From Cryomorphaceae bacterium (GTDB lineage Bacteria > Bacteroidota > Bacteroidia > Flavobacteriales_D > Crocinitomicaceae), in the NCBI GenBank assembly GCA_027485365.1, contig JAIXRD010000193.1, positions 1 through 38,509 of the forward strand: a stretch of DNA of 38,509 nucleotides, read 5' to 3'. This document shows, piece after piece, positions 1 through 9,029 of this stretch. A program made the translations under genes and the position numbers. Each line of letters opens with the position of its first letter. Positions within the stretch are counted from its first letter, which is position 1. The notes under the pieces are model-generated. The model ran no database searches and was not told the DNA's origin. It was given only the letters and a program-made list of their open reading frames with translations.

Positions 1-1
1 A

Positions 2-499
2 TTTAAATTCTTTATTCGCAAAGAGGCCTATTATGTGGGCTTGAACGTGGTGCCAATATTACTGCTTGCCAATGTTTGCCTCGGTATTTATTATAATCAG
101 AGTGTCTGGTATAAACTCTCTAATCAAACTAAGTTTGGGGCTTATATTGCCTTAATTGGTGCGGGTATAACGATTGTAGTTAATGTGCTTTTCATCCCAA
201 TGTACGGATATATGGCCAGTGCTTGGGCTACACTGCTAGCCTACATGGCCCAGATGATCATTTCATTTTATTTGGGTAAAAAATATTATCCCATTCCCTA
301 TGATGTGCGAAAATTCTATTTGTATGTTGGAAGCGCCGTTGGGATTTACTGCCTCTTTAGCTTGATTCGAATGGGAATGAACGTGCCGCTTAAAGGATTT
401 AATGGGCTACTTATCTTTTTAGGTAATTTAATGATTTTAGGCTTTATTTACCTTGTTTATAAAAACGAGCGTGCCTTGCTTCGAATTAACAAGCGTTAA
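2..499 (+). CDS. Polysaccharide/oligosaccharide flippase (Wzx/MATE-like), C-terminal part, truncated at left window edge
   Basis: Frame is open from base 2 (FKFFIRKEAYYVGLNVVP...); multiple TM helices; 'IALIGAGITIVVNVLFIPMYGYMASAWATLLAYM' resembles the C-terminal half of polysaccharide flippases. Confidence 0.75.
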   Translation, partial: FKFFIRKEAYYVGLNVVPILLLANVCLGIYYNQSVWYKLSNQTKFGAYIALIGAGITIVVNVLFIPMYGYMASAWATLLAYMAQMIISFYLGKKYYPIPYDVRKFYLYVGSAVGIYCLFSLIRMGMNVPLKGFNGLLIFLGNLMILGFIYLVYKNERALLRINKR

Positions 500-842
500 A
501 TCTTAACTTTAATCGCTCAATAACCACTCGATCATTTCCAACGGAATAAAAATCACCGTAAAGTATCACTGGGCGCTTTAAAAAAGTATAATCCGATAGA
601 ATCAATTGCTTATAGTCGTCGTCGCAGGTGATGCTGTCTTTAACCTCCACGTATCGCTTTGCTTTTTTTGAAAACACTGCTTCAAACGTACCGTATTGTT
701 CTTTTAATAAATCCAGTACTTCCGCTGTGATCGATTGTTTTTTTATATCAATAAATGAAATATCATTCGGCCATGATACCTCGCCAAGAATACGTTTACA
801 CGTAGAGCAAGTTCCTAAATGATAAACCCGCTTCACTTGCAA
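486..842 (-). CDS. ArsC/Spx-family thioredoxin-fold protein (arsenate reductase-like)
   Basis: 118 aa; N-terminal YHLGTCSTCKRIL with CxxC motif; ArsC-like length. Confidence 0.75.
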   Translation of the reverse strand: MQVKRVYHLGTCSTCKRILGEVSWPNDISFIDIKKQSITAEVLDLLKEQYGTFEAVFSKKAKRYVEVKDSITCDDDYKQLILSDYTFLKRPVILYGDFYSVGNDRVVIERLKLRFNAC

Positions 843-1249
843 AATTCATCATAAGCCGCCTTAAGATTATCTGAAATCATGTCGGCCGTAGCTCCTTCAA
901 TGTGATGACGCTCTAAAAAATGTACTAATGCTCCGTTATGAAACACCGCAATTGAAGGTGAAGACGGAGGATAAGGTAAAAAATACTTTCTCGCTTGGTT
1001 TGTAGCTTCCGTATCAAATCCAGCAAAAACTGTATATAATTCATTCGGAACCACACTATGCTCTAGCGATTTCTTAACCCCAGGGCGCATATTTCCAGCG
1101 GCACATCCACAAACCGAATTAACTACCATTACCATGGTGCCTTTTGAGTTTTCAATCGCATGATCAACGGCTGCAGCTGTGGTTAACTCATTAAACCCAA
1201 CACTTGTTAGGTCGTTCTTCATTGGTTGTACTATTTCTATTGGATACAT
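833..1249 (-). CDS. BrxA/BrxB-family bacilliredoxin (YphP/YqiW family)
   Basis: 138 aa; 'VVNSVCGCAAGNMRPGV' CGC motif and 'FAGFDTEATNQARKYFLPYPPSSPSIAVF' are family hallmarks. Confidence 0.9.
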   Translation of the reverse strand: MYPIEIVQPMKNDLTSVGFNELTTAAAVDHAIENSKGTMVMVVNSVCGCAAGNMRPGVKKSLEHSVVPNELYTVFAGFDTEATNQARKYFLPYPPSSPSIAVFHNGALVHFLERHHIEGATADMISDNLKAAYDEFCK

Positions 1250-1262
1250 TGTATTTTTTTTA

Positions 1263-1270
1263 CAAAGATA
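1263..1270 (-). promoter_or_regulatory. Putative Bacteroidota -7 promoter element (TATCTTTG = TAnnTTTG) for the bacilliredoxin/ArsC-like operon
   Basis: + strand CAAAGATA; perfect match to TAnnTTTG about 14 nt upstream of the start codon; no clear -33 TTTG seen. Confidence 0.45.
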
Positions 1271-1295
1271 CTCAGTATTTTCTTAGATTGTTGTC

Positions 1296-3647
1296 CTAAC
1301 GAACAACAACTACTTTTCCAACTTTATTCGACGAGCCTTCATTCGTAGCTGTCCAAATTAAATAAACGCCACTTTCTACCTTGGTGCCATCAACTCGTTT
1401 CCCATCCCAAGTAGCTGTTCCACCATTTGAAGTGGTTTTGAAAATTAGATTCCCAGAAACATCCGTTACCTTAACATCAGAATCATACCGTATTCCTTGA
1501 ATCGTAATTAACCCCTCATACCCAGGCCTGACTGGATTTGGAAATACCTTGGTAGAAGAATAATCTGCATCATCTTGCGAGGCATCAGAACGATAAGAAA
1601 CCAGGCCTAAGTCTGTAATAATAAATAATTCCCCGGTCTCTTGATTCATCTTGATATCATAAATATTATTTGAGATCAAGGCTGAATTTTCTTTTGTAAA
1701 TTGTTTAATAATTTCCGAACCATCCGAAGACAATAGCACTAATCCGGCACCGGCTGTTGCCATCCATTTTCGATTGCCACCATCAACCTCTATGTCGGTG
1801 ATGTGAGTTGATCCAAGAACATATTCCACATTTCCTTCAAACCGCACCTTAATTCGCTGGGCGTTATAATCTCCAGGATTCGCTGTAAAGGATCCCGTTG
1901 TGTTGTATAACACGGCAAATCCCGCATCGGTGCCAATCCACAATTCCCCATCTAAATCCACCGCTAGGGCGGTTACATTATTAGACGGAAGCGCTCCACT
2001 AAAATCTCCACTGCTTAAATTTATATGAAAATCATCACCAATATTATCAATGGTTTCTGAATAATTATACCCAAACAATCCATTCGTTTCTGTTGCAAAC
2101 CAAAGGTTTTGATCTTTATCAATTACCATTCGTGTAGTATACTTGTTTCTGGCTTCAACTCCACAATCAAAAGCCGACCACGTATTGTCTGCGCGTTTAA
2201 CAACCAATGGGCGATCAGACCAACCATTCAGAACCCAAAGATTACCTTTTGTGTCATAACACACATCCGATACTAAGCTCCACCCATTTCCCGCCAAACT
2301 CAATTGAATTGGGCTGTTTGTTTGATCGTAAACCGAACAGGAATTGTTTGCTGTATTAATAATTGAAACCGGATATGCTGAATAGGTAGATACCGCAACT
2401 TCCTCCGGGATTTTGGGATTTACTGATATGTCAATAAAATCATGAATGTCTATTCCTTGCCATTGGGACAAGGTGGTATTGTCGTTGTACGACCAATTTT
2501 CATCTTGAAACAAATAATATCCGTGGCGCAAAAAACCTGGACTTTTAAATTCGAGTCGACCGCTAGCAATTGCTAACTTTCCTTTATTCCAATCCATCGC
2601 ATAAAAATCATTCCTTGGTGGCCCGGGATAGGTTACTTTCTCGTATGAATATTCTCCAATGACTCGAATAGGCCCACTAAACTCATCGGCCATCCATTTT
2701 TCTCCGTTTTCAAGAACCACCATTTGACTTGGGCGAAAATAGATGCCCAAATAAAAAGAAAGTGCAGACTCAATTAACTGTCCATTCGCGTTGTATGTGA
2801 GCAAGGCTCCATCTGCTAAAACATCTAGTTTGTTTTCATGTTGAGTTAAGTTTGTGATTTCTAGGCCTACCGAGTAATAATCAAAATATACAAATTCAGT
2901 TGGCGTAAGTTTAAGTATGGTATCGTTACCAAAGGCATTGGTTTTTTGTAACACAAAAACCTCTTCATTGACTTTTTCTATTGCAGCATATGTGCTGTTA
3001 AATACCATCGGTACACGCACGTCTTGCGTCCATCCTTGTGGCGAAGGAAGCAACACATCTCCGAGGTTTCCAATAAATAATTTAGATGGACTTAAGGCTA
3101 AAATTTGTTGGTCTTTTATTTCTATATCGACAATTGGATCTACTGAATTCGTGGGGTAGTATGTATCTTTTATTTCGTTTTTTAGCGGGTTTACCAAGAC
3201 CACTCCAAAATCAGTGGCAACATATACTGTAGTACCGTATCGATAAAATCGATTGATTTTTTTACTCCCTGAAATCGATGCTAATTTAATCGCGGGTATA
3301 TTTATTACGGTGTTACCTGAAACCTTGTCGATATTTCCATTTTTATACCCAATGTATAGCGCTTGATCAATGGTGTCATAATAAATACAGGAAAGTAAAA
3401 TATCAGAAAGACCATTCATTTTATTCAGTAGGGTCTTTTCTTTTGAGGCAAGATGATACTTCATTAGACCGTTTTCATAGGCTGTATAAACGAACTCATC
3501 GTCTTGAGCTATATCTAAGGCTCTCATCGTTGCCGTGTGTAAACGCCAACTTCCTGTTTCTACCTGGGAAAATAACCCGAAGGAAACACTAAGAAAACCA
3601 CATAATAAATAAAGCCATTTCATGGGCACGCAACGTATTTTAAACAA
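1296..3647 (-). CDS. porZ: Type IX secretion system protein PorZ (beta-propellers plus C-terminal sorting domain)
   Basis: 783 aa; signal peptide; N-terminal propeller 'GSWRLHTATMRALDIAQDDEFVYTAYENGLMKYH'; two-component-regulator-propeller-like repeats (NNVTALAVDLDGELWIGTDAGFAV); C-terminal 'KVFPNPVRPGYEGLITI...GVYLIWTATNEGSSNKVGKVVVVR'. Confidence 0.8.
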   Translation of the reverse strand: MFKIRCVPMKWLYLLCGFLSVSFGLFSQVETGSWRLHTATMRALDIAQDDEFVYTAYENGLMKYHLASKEKTLLNKMNGLSDILLSCIYYDTIDQALYIGYKNGNIDKVSGNTVINIPAIKLASISGSKKINRFYRYGTTVYVATDFGVVLVNPLKNEIKDTYYPTNSVDPIVDIEIKDQQILALSPSKLFIGNLGDVLLPSPQGWTQDVRVPMVFNSTYAAIEKVNEEVFVLQKTNAFGNDTILKLTPTEFVYFDYYSVGLEITNLTQHENKLDVLADGALLTYNANGQLIESALSFYLGIYFRPSQMVVLENGEKWMADEFSGPIRVIGEYSYEKVTYPGPPRNDFYAMDWNKGKLAIASGRLEFKSPGFLRHGYYLFQDENWSYNDNTTLSQWQGIDIHDFIDISVNPKIPEEVAVSTYSAYPVSIINTANNSCSVYDQTNSPIQLSLAGNGWSLVSDVCYDTKGNLWVLNGWSDRPLVVKRADNTWSAFDCGVEARNKYTTRMVIDKDQNLWFATETNGLFGYNYSETIDNIGDDFHINLSSGDFSGALPSNNVTALAVDLDGELWIGTDAGFAVLYNTTGSFTANPGDYNAQRIKVRFEGNVEYVLGSTHITDIEVDGGNRKWMATAGAGLVLLSSDGSEIIKQFTKENSALISNNIYDIKMNQETGELFIITDLGLVSYRSDASQDDADYSSTKVFPNPVRPGYEGLITIQGIRYDSDVKVTDVSGNLIFKTTSNGGTATWDGKRVDGTKVESGVYLIWTATNEGSSNKVGKVVVVR

Positions 3648-3724
3648 ATTTATTCCCTATTAATCAAATTCCTGCTTCTTTTAACATTATTATGATTCAA
3701 ATTCCTTTTAATTTCGAACCATAA

Positions 3725-5365
3725 ATGAATCGCTTACAAAAACAACTATACGCAACTGGACTTTTTTTGTTTCTTATACCAAGCATTGTCTTTGTATTAG
3801 CAACCTTACTTTGGTTTATCGGCGTACCTGTTAACGGATGGTTGTTTCTAGTTTCTATCGGATTAACTGCGGGGATATCCTATCGCGAGTTCTTACCCAG
3901 GTCTCTAAAAGAATGGAGTTGGCTTTTCTTTGGCGGTTTAATCATCGTTGGCTCTCTATTAATAGCTGTTCAATTTTATGATTGTTCTTTTGATGGGCAG
4001 TGGTATCATCAAGATGCTGTCATGTTTCTTTCTGATGGTTGGAATCCAGTTTGGGATGCTGCCATATCAAATAACGCCGTTTCTGGTTTAAATGCAAACT
4101 ATGTTAATCATTACCCAAAGGCTCCGTGGGTAATTGAGGCTGCGCTCTATATGTTCACTGGCAACATAGAAGCCGGGAAGGCAATTCAATTGATTTACCT
4201 GGTATCGTTTATGTTACTGCTGCTCACATTCCTAAAGAACAGGTTTATGTTATCTTGGGGAACCGCAATACTCATTACACTCTTAGTTGGAGGAAGCACT
4301 GTATCCCTTGGGCAACTTTTTAGCTTTTATGTAGATGGTCTACTTTTTAGTTTATTAGGGATTTTGCTGTTATTTCTGTTAGAATTAATTTATTACGATG
4401 CTAAGGTTTTGGGGTACATGGGCTTAGCGTTTGTCGTGCTGGCCAACATCAAATTTACCGGGTTAATTTATGGAATGGTGTTTTTAATGATGGCTGGAAT
4501 TTGGGTAATACTTAGGCATAAAGACCTGATTAAAAAAAGAGTGCTGCACTTTAGTTCCGTAGTGCTTATTGGTGTAGTATTTATTGGATACCCAACCTAT
4601 GTGAGAAATGTGATCTCTAAAGGTCATCCCCTATTTCCCATTATGGGTCAAAACAACGAAGGTAAGTCAATCGCCGAAGTACAATATCCAGCAGACTTTT
4701 TCCCTATGAATCGCTTTGAAAAACTGATTGCGGCGCACGCCTCGATTCCGATTTATACGGATCATGAGCACGCCTCCGTAAAAAAACCATTATTCAACAA
4801 AAACCTCATCTTGGAATCTATTCCATATTATAAAAACCATCAACCGGTAACGATGAGCCCCTTCGGGCCTTTTGAAGGCGAATTACTTGTGGTTTTTATT
4901 CCGCTTTTATGTTTGTTTTTCCTTAGAAGAAGACCTCTTGCATTATACCTGCTATTTGGCGGGATTCTTCTTTCGATGGTTATTCAGCCTGAGGCTTGGA
5001 ATTTACGCTACGCCCCGCAATTGCTTTTGATTTTTGCGATTGTTTTAACTGTGTTAATGCAAGAAAAAAAGGGTTGGATTAGGGTATACTCCATGGGATT
5101 TGCGGGACTATTTATTCTTAATTCAAGCATAGCTGTTTTTCAAAATTGGCGGTGGGTTTCAGAAAATAATGCTACATTAATTCAGGAATTGGAACCAATG
5201 CGAAAAACTCACGTAAAGATTCAAGCGGGTTGGATGAAATCATTTGAATTAAAACTGAAGCACTTTGAAATTACACCCGTGTATGAACTTGATAGCAATG
5301 GTGTATATAATACCTTTCCAGGCGATGCCTTTAGTGGATGGAAAGTTAAGAAGGATCTAAAATGA
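3725..5365 (+). CDS. Polytopic membrane protein, GT-C-like glycosyltransferase candidate
   Basis: 546 aa, many TM helices; acidic loop 'DCSFDGQWYHQDAVMFLSDGWNPVWD' after the N-terminal TM segments; directly overlaps the UbiA gene. Confidence 0.55.
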   Translation: MNRLQKQLYATGLFLFLIPSIVFVLATLLWFIGVPVNGWLFLVSIGLTAGISYREFLPRSLKEWSWLFFGGLIIVGSLLIAVQFYDCSFDGQWYHQDAVMFLSDGWNPVWDAAISNNAVSGLNANYVNHYPKAPWVIEAALYMFTGNIEAGKAIQLIYLVSFMLLLLTFLKNRFMLSWGTAILITLLVGGSTVSLGQLFSFYVDGLLFSLLGILLLFLLELIYYDAKVLGYMGLAFVVLANIKFTGLIYGMVFLMMAGIWVILRHKDLIKKRVLHFSSVVLIGVVFIGYPTYVRNVISKGHPLFPIMGQNNEGKSIAEVQYPADFFPMNRFEKLIAAHASIPIYTDHEHASVKKPLFNKNLILESIPYYKNHQPVTMSPFGPFEGELLVVFIPLLCLFFLRRRPLALYLLFGGILLSMVIQPEAWNLRYAPQLLLIFAIVLTVLMQEKKGWIRVYSMGFAGLFILNSSIAVFQNWRWVSENNATLIQELEPMRKTHVKIQAGWMKSFELKLKHFEITPVYELDSNGVYNTFPGDAFSGWKVKKDLK

Positions 5366-6240
5366 AGATTGGGTGGCATTTACTTCGGGTAAAAAGTTGG
5401 GTAAAAAATGGCTTTCTATTTTTACCTGCAATTTTTTCATTGCGCTTATTGCAATGGGAATTTATGTGCTCCGTGTTCGTGGGTTCCATTATTTTCTCTC
5501 TCATTAGTTCGTTTGTTTACATAAACAATGACATTAAAGATGCGGAAGAAGACGCCTTACATCCGAGAAAAAAATATCGTCCCATCGCTGCCGGTTTAAT
5601 TTCTAAACAACGGGCATTCCTCATCGGAATTGGCTTGCTAATACTTGCTTTTTCTTTACTTTTTATTGCTAAGCTTCCGCTTGCTTTTTTGGGTATTGTT
5701 CTTACCTATTTAATTTTAAACATTCTTTATTCCTTTTGGCTAAAAACATTGCCCTTATTAGAACTATTCATTGTGGCTATCAATTTTGTGCTTCGTGTAC
5801 TGGCAGGATGTGCAATAATTACAGTTAATCCATCCCATTGGATTTTGGTGGTTACATTCTTTCTTGCCTTTCTGATGGTAGTAGTTAAAAGAAAGTCAGA
5901 AATTACCCAATTACAAGGCAATGCGGTAAATCACCGCGCGGTATTGAAAGCCTACAGTGTCGGGTTTTTAAATACCCTCACATACATTGCAGCAACAATA
6001 ACCATTACAGCATATTTGTTATACTCCATAGACCCAGATGTCGTAAAAGCCTTGGGCACTGATTGGTTAATGTATAGCTCCTTATTTGTGTTGATGGGGG
6101 TAATTCGATTCATCCAAATAAGCGAACACGGATTATATGAAGGAGAAGGAGACCCAACCACCTTGTTGTTTAAAGATCGGTTTTTGCAAGGAACCGTATT
6201 TTGTTGGATTTTGTATTTAATCGGGATTATCTATGTCTGA
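5362..6240 (+). CDS. UbiA-family prenyltransferase, decaprenyl-phosphate phosphoribosyltransferase-like
   Basis: 292 aa; 'YINNDIKDAEEDALHPRKKYRPIAAG' (NDxxDxxxDxxHPxKxxRPIAxG) and 'FLMVVVKRKSEI' (KRxxE), as in the Rv3806c/DPPR synthase-type clade; ATGA overlap with upstream CDS. Confidence 0.8.
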   Translation: MKIGWHLLRVKSWVKNGFLFLPAIFSLRLLQWEFMCSVFVGSIIFSLISSFVYINNDIKDAEEDALHPRKKYRPIAAGLISKQRAFLIGIGLLILAFSLLFIAKLPLAFLGIVLTYLILNILYSFWLKTLPLLELFIVAINFVLRVLAGCAIITVNPSHWILVVTFFLAFLMVVVKRKSEITQLQGNAVNHRAVLKAYSVGFLNTLTYIAATITITAYLLYSIDPDVVKALGTDWLMYSSLFVLMGVIRFIQISEHGLYEGEGDPTTLLFKDRFLQGTVFCWILYLIGIIYV

Positions 6241-6853
6241 CCATTCCGATAAGCTTGCGCTGTTTGATTTTGATGGAACCCTATATAAACACGACAGCAT
6301 TCTTGCCTTTTGTCTATTTTATTATCGAAAGAAACCCCTAAGAGTTTGGCGAGTAATGATGCAGGTATATGCATTGGTGCTATGGAAATCAAAACGAATC
6401 AACACCAGTACATTTAAGTCTAAATTCATTTGTTTTATTGCAAGTGATTCTGACCAGGAGGTTCGGCGCATGGCAACCCAATTTTGGAAAAATAAAGACG
6501 AATTTAACGAAGAGCTTCTGTTGGCTTTAAAATGCTGTCAAGCAGAGAACTTGTGTGTTGTGGTGGTTTCGGCCTCACCAGATTTGTTTATTCTTCCGGC
6601 CTGTGAAAAACTAGGCATTAAGTATGTTGTCTCAACTACCCTGCGGATTCATAAGGACGGATATACCTTAGGTACAAATTGTAGGGGTTCTGAAAAAACC
6701 AGCCGTTTAAGGGACTTGTTTCCAACCCAACGCATTGTCCAAGCCTATTCAGATAACACCGATGATCTTCCATTATTACAAGCGGCGGAACAGGGTTTTC
6801 TTGTTAAGAAGGGCGCTATTCGTACAGTGCCTAACGCGGGTGATTTTCATTAA
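6233..6853 (+). CDS. HAD-IB family hydrolase (phosphatase)
   Basis: 206 aa; motif I 'LFDFDGTLYKHDS', motif II 'VVVSASPDLF', motif IV-like 'YSDNTDDLPLL'. Confidence 0.88.
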   Translation: MSDHSDKLALFDFDGTLYKHDSILAFCLFYYRKKPLRVWRVMMQVYALVLWKSKRINTSTFKSKFICFIASDSDQEVRRMATQFWKNKDEFNEELLLALKCCQAENLCVVVVSASPDLFILPACEKLGIKYVVSTTLRIHKDGYTLGTNCRGSEKTSRLRDLFPTQRIVQAYSDNTDDLPLLQAAEQGFLVKKGAIRTVPNAGDFH

Positions 6854-8564
6854 AAATATACCGCGCATCTAGCAAAAGCTGTTCCTCTAGGTCCATGTGA
6901 TTACGTTCAGCTTTTAATGTTATTTCTTTTATCCACTGTGGATTAGCGCGCATTTCACTGATAATTCGTTGCACTTCTGAATTTTCAATTATTCGTAATA
7001 ATTCAACACTCGATTTGGTTGATCTTTGTTTAAAATTATTAATGTAAATCCAACGCTCTCTACCACTTTTCACCATTGGATAACTGCGTAACGTGTTCAT
7101 TTTATATCCAAAGGTTGATAAGGTGTCTACATTCTCAAGGTGGACTGCAAGTTTAACCAGTTGATTGTTTTGGTTGAAATACAGCACAGGAGAGCTGTTT
7201 TTAGTAAAATCAAACAGCCGATTGGTTCTTGCGATAAAAATCTGTGGATCGGGATTATACCAGGATGGATGGTGGTTAAGCACCCATTTCGCTATGGGCA
7301 TGTGTTGTAGGTTAGACCAATCAAATTGGTTAAAGGGCAAATGGACACTTAATAATATCCCTTGAGAAATATAGGCCGAAACTAGCAGCGGAATTCGAAA
7401 CCGCATAGAAAAATCATGCATTAAATGAAATACATGAAAAAGTAAGGGTACTGCAATCCAAACCGCATACCGATTAACGATCGCCATTCCATGATTCCAA
7501 TTGTTCATAGCCGAAACCAATACGGTCATCGAAACTAAAATAAGTGGTATTAAATCCCATGGATCCCATAATCGATTTTTAATCATTATTACCCATCGAT
7601 ATACTAACAGTGCCATATAAACCAATAGAAATAGTCCAATGCTTAATATCATTCCTTGATTTAAGTCAAAATAAAAACCTACAACTCGGGTCATGGAAAT
7701 GTTCTCTGCAGCAAGAAATCCTGCGTCCTTAATCAAGCTGGTGGTACCAAATAAACTATAAAAATACAGTGAGGGGATAAAAACAATCACCCCATAAAGA
7801 CCAAACGGAAGCATTGGTTTTATTGCGTATCGCAGTTTACTCCAAACGTATACATACATCCAAAGCAATAGAAAAACTAAGGGTTGATTCTGCAAGGTGG
7901 CTAAGGCACACGTGAGTATGGCAAGGTGAAATCGTTCATGTTTTAAAAAAATGAAACTTGCCATCAATAAAACAACCGTAGTTAATTCGGGATGGGTCCA
8001 TGTGTTATAATAAAATGCCGCACTTAGAAACGCGGCCAAAAAGAGCAATACCTCATCAAAACCAAGCGGTTTTCGGATGAATAAAATTAATATCAATAAT
8101 AGTATCCAACATGCAAGATTGGTGTACTTAAATGCCTGAATCGGGTGTATATTAAATAAATCCGTCATGCACCGAGCAGGAACATTCAATAAGGAATAAA
8201 ATACAAAATGATACCCGTAAACGCCCCCGTTTTTGTTTCGATAAAAACCACCGAATTCTTTTCGAATGGGCGCTTTTTCCATAGACTGATCTTCTTTTAA
8301 AAAGCGTTCAACCTCATCAAACGCAGCGGCCTTATAATTCGATTCCCACGATTGATGCGCTATAAAATCAGCTTTAAATGAATTAAAATCTACGGGCTTA
8401 ATCGTTGGTGTGCCGTGATTATACCACGCTTCTGTGGTTAAAATATACTCAATTCCATCGCCGGTAGCATAGGGTTCTGTATTCGAGTAATACCGAAACA
8501 AACCCAGTGTAAAAAGCAAAAGAACAACGCTTTTAACAACCCAACCTGGCAGTTTATTGAACAT
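6831..8564 (-). CDS. Polytopic membrane protein, GT-C/GT39-like candidate
   Basis: 577 aa; many TM helices; 'YATGDGIEYILTTEAWYNHGTPTI' acidic motif in first extracytoplasmic loop. Confidence 0.55.
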   Translation of the reverse strand: MFNKLPGWVVKSVVLLLFTLGLFRYYSNTEPYATGDGIEYILTTEAWYNHGTPTIKPVDFNSFKADFIAHQSWESNYKAAAFDEVERFLKEDQSMEKAPIRKEFGGFYRNKNGGVYGYHFVFYSLLNVPARCMTDLFNIHPIQAFKYTNLACWILLLILILFIRKPLGFDEVLLFLAAFLSAAFYYNTWTHPELTTVVLLMASFIFLKHERFHLAILTCALATLQNQPLVFLLLWMYVYVWSKLRYAIKPMLPFGLYGVIVFIPSLYFYSLFGTTSLIKDAGFLAAENISMTRVVGFYFDLNQGMILSIGLFLLVYMALLVYRWVIMIKNRLWDPWDLIPLILVSMTVLVSAMNNWNHGMAIVNRYAVWIAVPLLFHVFHLMHDFSMRFRIPLLVSAYISQGILLSVHLPFNQFDWSNLQHMPIAKWVLNHHPSWYNPDPQIFIARTNRLFDFTKNSSPVLYFNQNNQLVKLAVHLENVDTLSTFGYKMNTLRSYPMVKSGRERWIYINNFKQRSTKSSVELLRIIENSEVQRIISEMRANPQWIKEITLKAERNHMDLEEQLLLDARYIFNENHPR

Positions 8565-8985
8565 ATAAATAAAAGAGAAGAATTAATAAATACCGTACAA
8601 ATTTGCCGATAAAGATAAATAAGAAGGTTGGCTTCCACGCTGTTTTAAAAAACCCTAAGGCTACGGCTATTACATCACCAACAAAGGGTAGCCAAGTAAC
8701 AAGTGCTAACCAAACCCCATAGCGGTTGACCTTATGCTCCCATCGTGAAATTTGATCTTCTGTAACACGAATTTTTGCCAACCATTCAGGGTTTCCCAAA
8801 TAACCAATGCCATAATTTAAATAACCACCCAACGTGTTTCCTGTGCTTGCAACGAATAAACAAACCCACGGATTAAAAGAAAAAAGCATCGCAATAAACA
8901 GTGCTTCTGAAGCAATAGGAAGTATGGTTGCAGCTAAAAATGAGGCAACAAACAAACCAATATATCCCCCTTCAATCCAATCCAT
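8554..8985 (-). CDS. YqaA-like / DedA (VTT-domain) membrane protein
   Basis: 143 aa; 'GNTLGGYLNYGIGYLG' and 'WLPFVGDVIAVALGFF' are typical of YqaA-like proteins. Confidence 0.85.
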   Translation of the reverse strand: MDWIEGGYIGLFVASFLAATILPIASEALFIAMLFSFNPWVCLFVASTGNTLGGYLNYGIGYLGNPEWLAKIRVTEDQISRWEHKVNRYGVWLALVTWLPFVGDVIAVALGFFKTAWKPTFLFIFIGKFVRYLLILLFYLYVQ

Positions 8986-8990
8986 AAAAA

Positions 8991-9010
8991 AAGGCCGGAT
9001 AACCGGCCTT
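8991..9010 (-). terminator. Rho-independent terminator of the 9030-10850 gene
   Basis: Perfect 8-bp inverted repeat AAGGCCGG-ATAA-CCGGCCTT; minus-strand reading gives the hairpin followed by TTTTTT. Confidence 0.85.
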
Positions 9011-9029
9011 AATTACTTGTTATTACTTG

